From the NCBI GenBank assembly GCA_023419055.1, contig JAEZYO010000232.1, forward strand, positions 1 through 5,191: a DNA stretch of 5,191 nt. Reading direction: 5' to 3'. Below the pieces are notes generated by a model. The model did no database searches. It saw only the letters and a list, made by a program, of their open reading frames with translations, and was not told the DNA's origin. Position numbers and translations under genes: made by a program. This DNA is from Pseudomonadota bacterium (GTDB lineage Bacteria; Myxococcota; Polyangia; Polyangiales; Polyangiaceae). Positions 3,644 through 5,191 of the stretch are shown piece after piece; positions within the stretch are counted from its first letter, which is position 1, and each line of letters opens with the position of its first letter.

Positions 3644-5191
3644 CTACTGGCCTAGTTTGGCCCGCAGCAGGTCGCCGAGCGTCCCGAAGTTGGCTTCGGC
3701 CTTCAGCTTCTGCCGGTACTCACGGTGCGCGCGCCGCTCTTCATCCGTATTGAACGCACGGATACTGAGGCGCGGCTCGCCCGAGCGCGGGTCGACGTCC
3801 ACGACCTTCACGTCCAAAATCGCGCCTGGCTTGAACGCCTTGCGGAGGTCCGTACCCCGCTGGGTGCCGCTTTCGTTCGCTGGCAAGAAGCCGCGAGCCT
3901 GGCGCCCGGTGACGCCGAGCACGCGCATGACCACGCCGGCAGCCTCGCCGCGCACGACCTCGGCCTTGATGAGCGCGTTGCGCTGCACCTTCTGAACCGG
4001 CTCGTCCGCGCGCTCCGGCGGCGGCGCCGGGTGCAGGTTGATCTTCTTGTTTCGAACGTCGAAGTAGTGGACCACGACGTCGATCTGCTGATCGGGCTGC
4101 ACCAACTCCTTCGGGTGTTCGATGCGCTCGAGCGAGAGATCCGAGACGTGGATGAGACCCTCGATATCGGGCTCGAGCTCGACGAACACGCCGAAGCGCT
4201 CGACGCGCAGGACCTTGCCCTGATGGCGGCTGCCGATCTGGTACTTCTGACGAGCGGCGCCCCAGGGGTCGTCCACGAGCGCCTTGCGGCTCAGCCAGAT
4301 CTTACCCTTCTCGTCGATCTTGACGATCTTGACCTCGAAGCGGTCGCCCGGCTTGAAGAGGTCAGCGAGGTGAGCGCGAGGATCGTGGCTCGCCTCCGAG
4401 ACGTGGATCAGGCCTTCGAGGTTCTCCGCGTCGGGGAGCGCGACGAACACGCCCCAATCGACGACCGTGCGAACGACGCCGTTCATCACCTGGCCCTCTT
4501 GCAAGAGCCCGAGCGCCTGCTTTCGCCGCTCGTGGGCCTCGGCCTCCAGCATGGGACGGCGAGTGACGACGACGTCGCGCCCGCCCTTCTCGTACTGAAC
4601 GACCTTGAACTCGAGCCGTTGCCCGACGAGCGCCGCGAAGTTCGCGTTCGACGGGTGCAGGTCCATTCCAGACGCCGGGGCGAACGCGCGCAGGCCGTCG
4701 ATGTCGACTTCGACACCGCCCTTGATGACGCCCGTAACGAGGCCGTTCACGAGCGCGCCTTCCTTGTGCGCCGCTTCGACCTTCGGCTTCGTCTCTTCTT
4801 CGCGCAGCGGGAGGCGCGTGAGCACCACCAGTCCGCCGCGAGCGCCGTCACCGTGAACGCGCGCGACGAAGCGATCCCCGACGGCGGGGACGAGGTCGTC
4901 CGCGGCCATCTCCTTGCGATCGAAGATCGCGAGCGCCTTGCCCGAGAGGTCGATCATGATCGCGGTGTCGAGCACCGCTGTCACCTTGCCGAAGACCTCT
5001 TCGCCGAGATGGAAAGGCGTCGGCGGGCGATGGCTCTTCTTGGACGCTTGCTGGGCCGGTTGCGCTTGCGCGCCGTCGGCCGGCTTGTCGCCGTCCTTGC
5101 GCTTCTTCTTGCGGCGGCGCTTCTTCTTCTTCGGCGCGCCTTCGCCGCCTTCGGCCTTGGCAGGCTCACCTTCGCTGGACGACTCCTCGCC
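3644..5191 (-). CDS. S1 RNA-binding repeat protein (ribosomal protein S1-like), N-terminus cut by window edge
   Basis: The frame is open from the right edge to TAG at 3644, giving 515 residues. Numbering from the edge, a hydrophilic tail (1-59) holds twelve consecutive Lys/Arg (21-32) and a Gln/Ala-rich linker. Five S1-type OB folds follow: about 62-127 (GEEVFGKVTAVLD), 144-211 (NGLVTGVIKGGVEVDIDGLRAF), 231-304 (WGVFVALPDAENLEGLIHVS), 316-387 (GKVLRVERFGVFVELEPDIE) and 402-480, the most divergent. The end reads FGTLGDLLRAKLGQ. The GTG at 4984 is not the start, because it falls inside the first S1 fold and coding continues upstream for at least 69 codons. S1 repeats bind single-stranded RNA; the protein may be ribosomal S1 or, given the Lys-rich tail and five rather than six visible repeats, a second S1-like RNA-binding protein. 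It acts in the cytoplasm. A true start and possible further N-terminal sequence lie outside. Confidence 0.9.
   Translation of the reverse strand, partial: GEESSSEGEPAKAEGGEGAPKKKKRRRKKKRKDGDKPADGAQAQPAQQASKKSHRPPTPFHLGEEVFGKVTAVLDTAIMIDLSGKALAIFDRKEMAADDLVPAVGDRFVARVHGDGARGGLVVLTRLPLREEETKPKVEAAHKEGALVNGLVTGVIKGGVEVDIDGLRAFAPASGMDLHPSNANFAALVGQRLEFKVVQYEKGGRDVVVTRRPMLEAEAHERRKQALGLLQEGQVMNGVVRTVVDWGVFVALPDAENLEGLIHVSEASHDPRAHLADLFKPGDRFEVKIVKIDEKGKIWLSRKALVDDPWGAARQKYQIGSRHQGKVLRVERFGVFVELEPDIEGLIHVSDLSLERIEHPKELVQPDQQIDVVVHYFDVRNKKINLHPAPPPERADEPVQKVQRNALIKAEVVRGEAAGVVMRVLGVTGRQARGFLPANESGTQRGTDLRKAFKPGAILDVKVVDVDPRSGEPRLSIRAFNTDEERRAHREYRQKLKAEANFGTLGDLLRAKLGQ

Noticed and set aside
4982..4984. 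GTG at 4984 as the S1 protein start
   Set aside because: It falls within the first S1 fold; the preceding in-frame residues (LGEEVFGK) are the normal beginning of that fold.
4981..5169. Minus-strand 62-codon Arg-rich frame at the right edge
   Set aside because: It is a shifted frame within the N-terminal Lys-rich part of the S1 protein, whose own frame is open through the region.

Overview
The window is very GC-rich, with strong G/C bias at third codon positions. This gives long open frames on the opposite strand that are not genes. Every supported gene lies on the minus strand. The gene content suggests a myxobacterium (Myxococcota, perhaps Polyangiales-like): a Hanks-type Ser/Thr kinase followed by a likely membrane segment, an ECF sigma factor paired with a long Pro/Ala-rich single-pass membrane protein whose tail looks like the AgmX/PglI (TonB-like) C-terminal domain, and an S1-repeat protein with a Lys/Arg-rich N-terminal tail. 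The taxonomic call is an inference from gene style, not from a marker search.

Layout, in the direction of transcription (right to left). (1) 5191-3644: most of a five-repeat S1 RNA-binding protein whose true start lies beyond the right edge. (2) 3643-3493: a 151-bp intergenic region with a possible weak terminator, a candidate sigma70-type promoter and a leader hairpin. (3) 3492-1727: a two-gene operon of an ECF sigma factor and a membrane partner, joined by a 4-nt stop/start overlap (GTGA). The partner is the natural candidate anti-sigma factor, although it lacks the usual zinc-binding motif. (4) 1726-1602: a hairpin just after the partner's stop codon, then a good sigma70-like promoter (TTGACA, 17 nt, CATAGT) and a short leader with a GNRA-loop hairpin. 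(5) 1601-1143: a small basic 53-residue protein and rpsT (ribosomal protein S20), 30 nt apart and probably co-transcribed. (6) 1142-1025: a perfect 10-bp terminator-like hairpin nested inside a second 9-bp inverted repeat, then a hairpin immediately before the kinase start. (7) 1024-1: a Ser/Thr protein kinase with a complete catalytic domain, cut by the left edge as a membrane segment begins.

Two themes are visible: translation/RNA binding (S20, the small basic protein, the S1 protein) and signalling (kinase, sigma factor and membrane partner). Nothing shows that these modules act together. No tRNA, rRNA, CRISPR array, insertion sequence or phage gene is visible, and no stretch above 300 bases lacks a gene. 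The least ordinary items are the sigma/membrane-partner pair, the 53-residue gene ahead of rpsT, and the nested inverted repeats behind rpsT.
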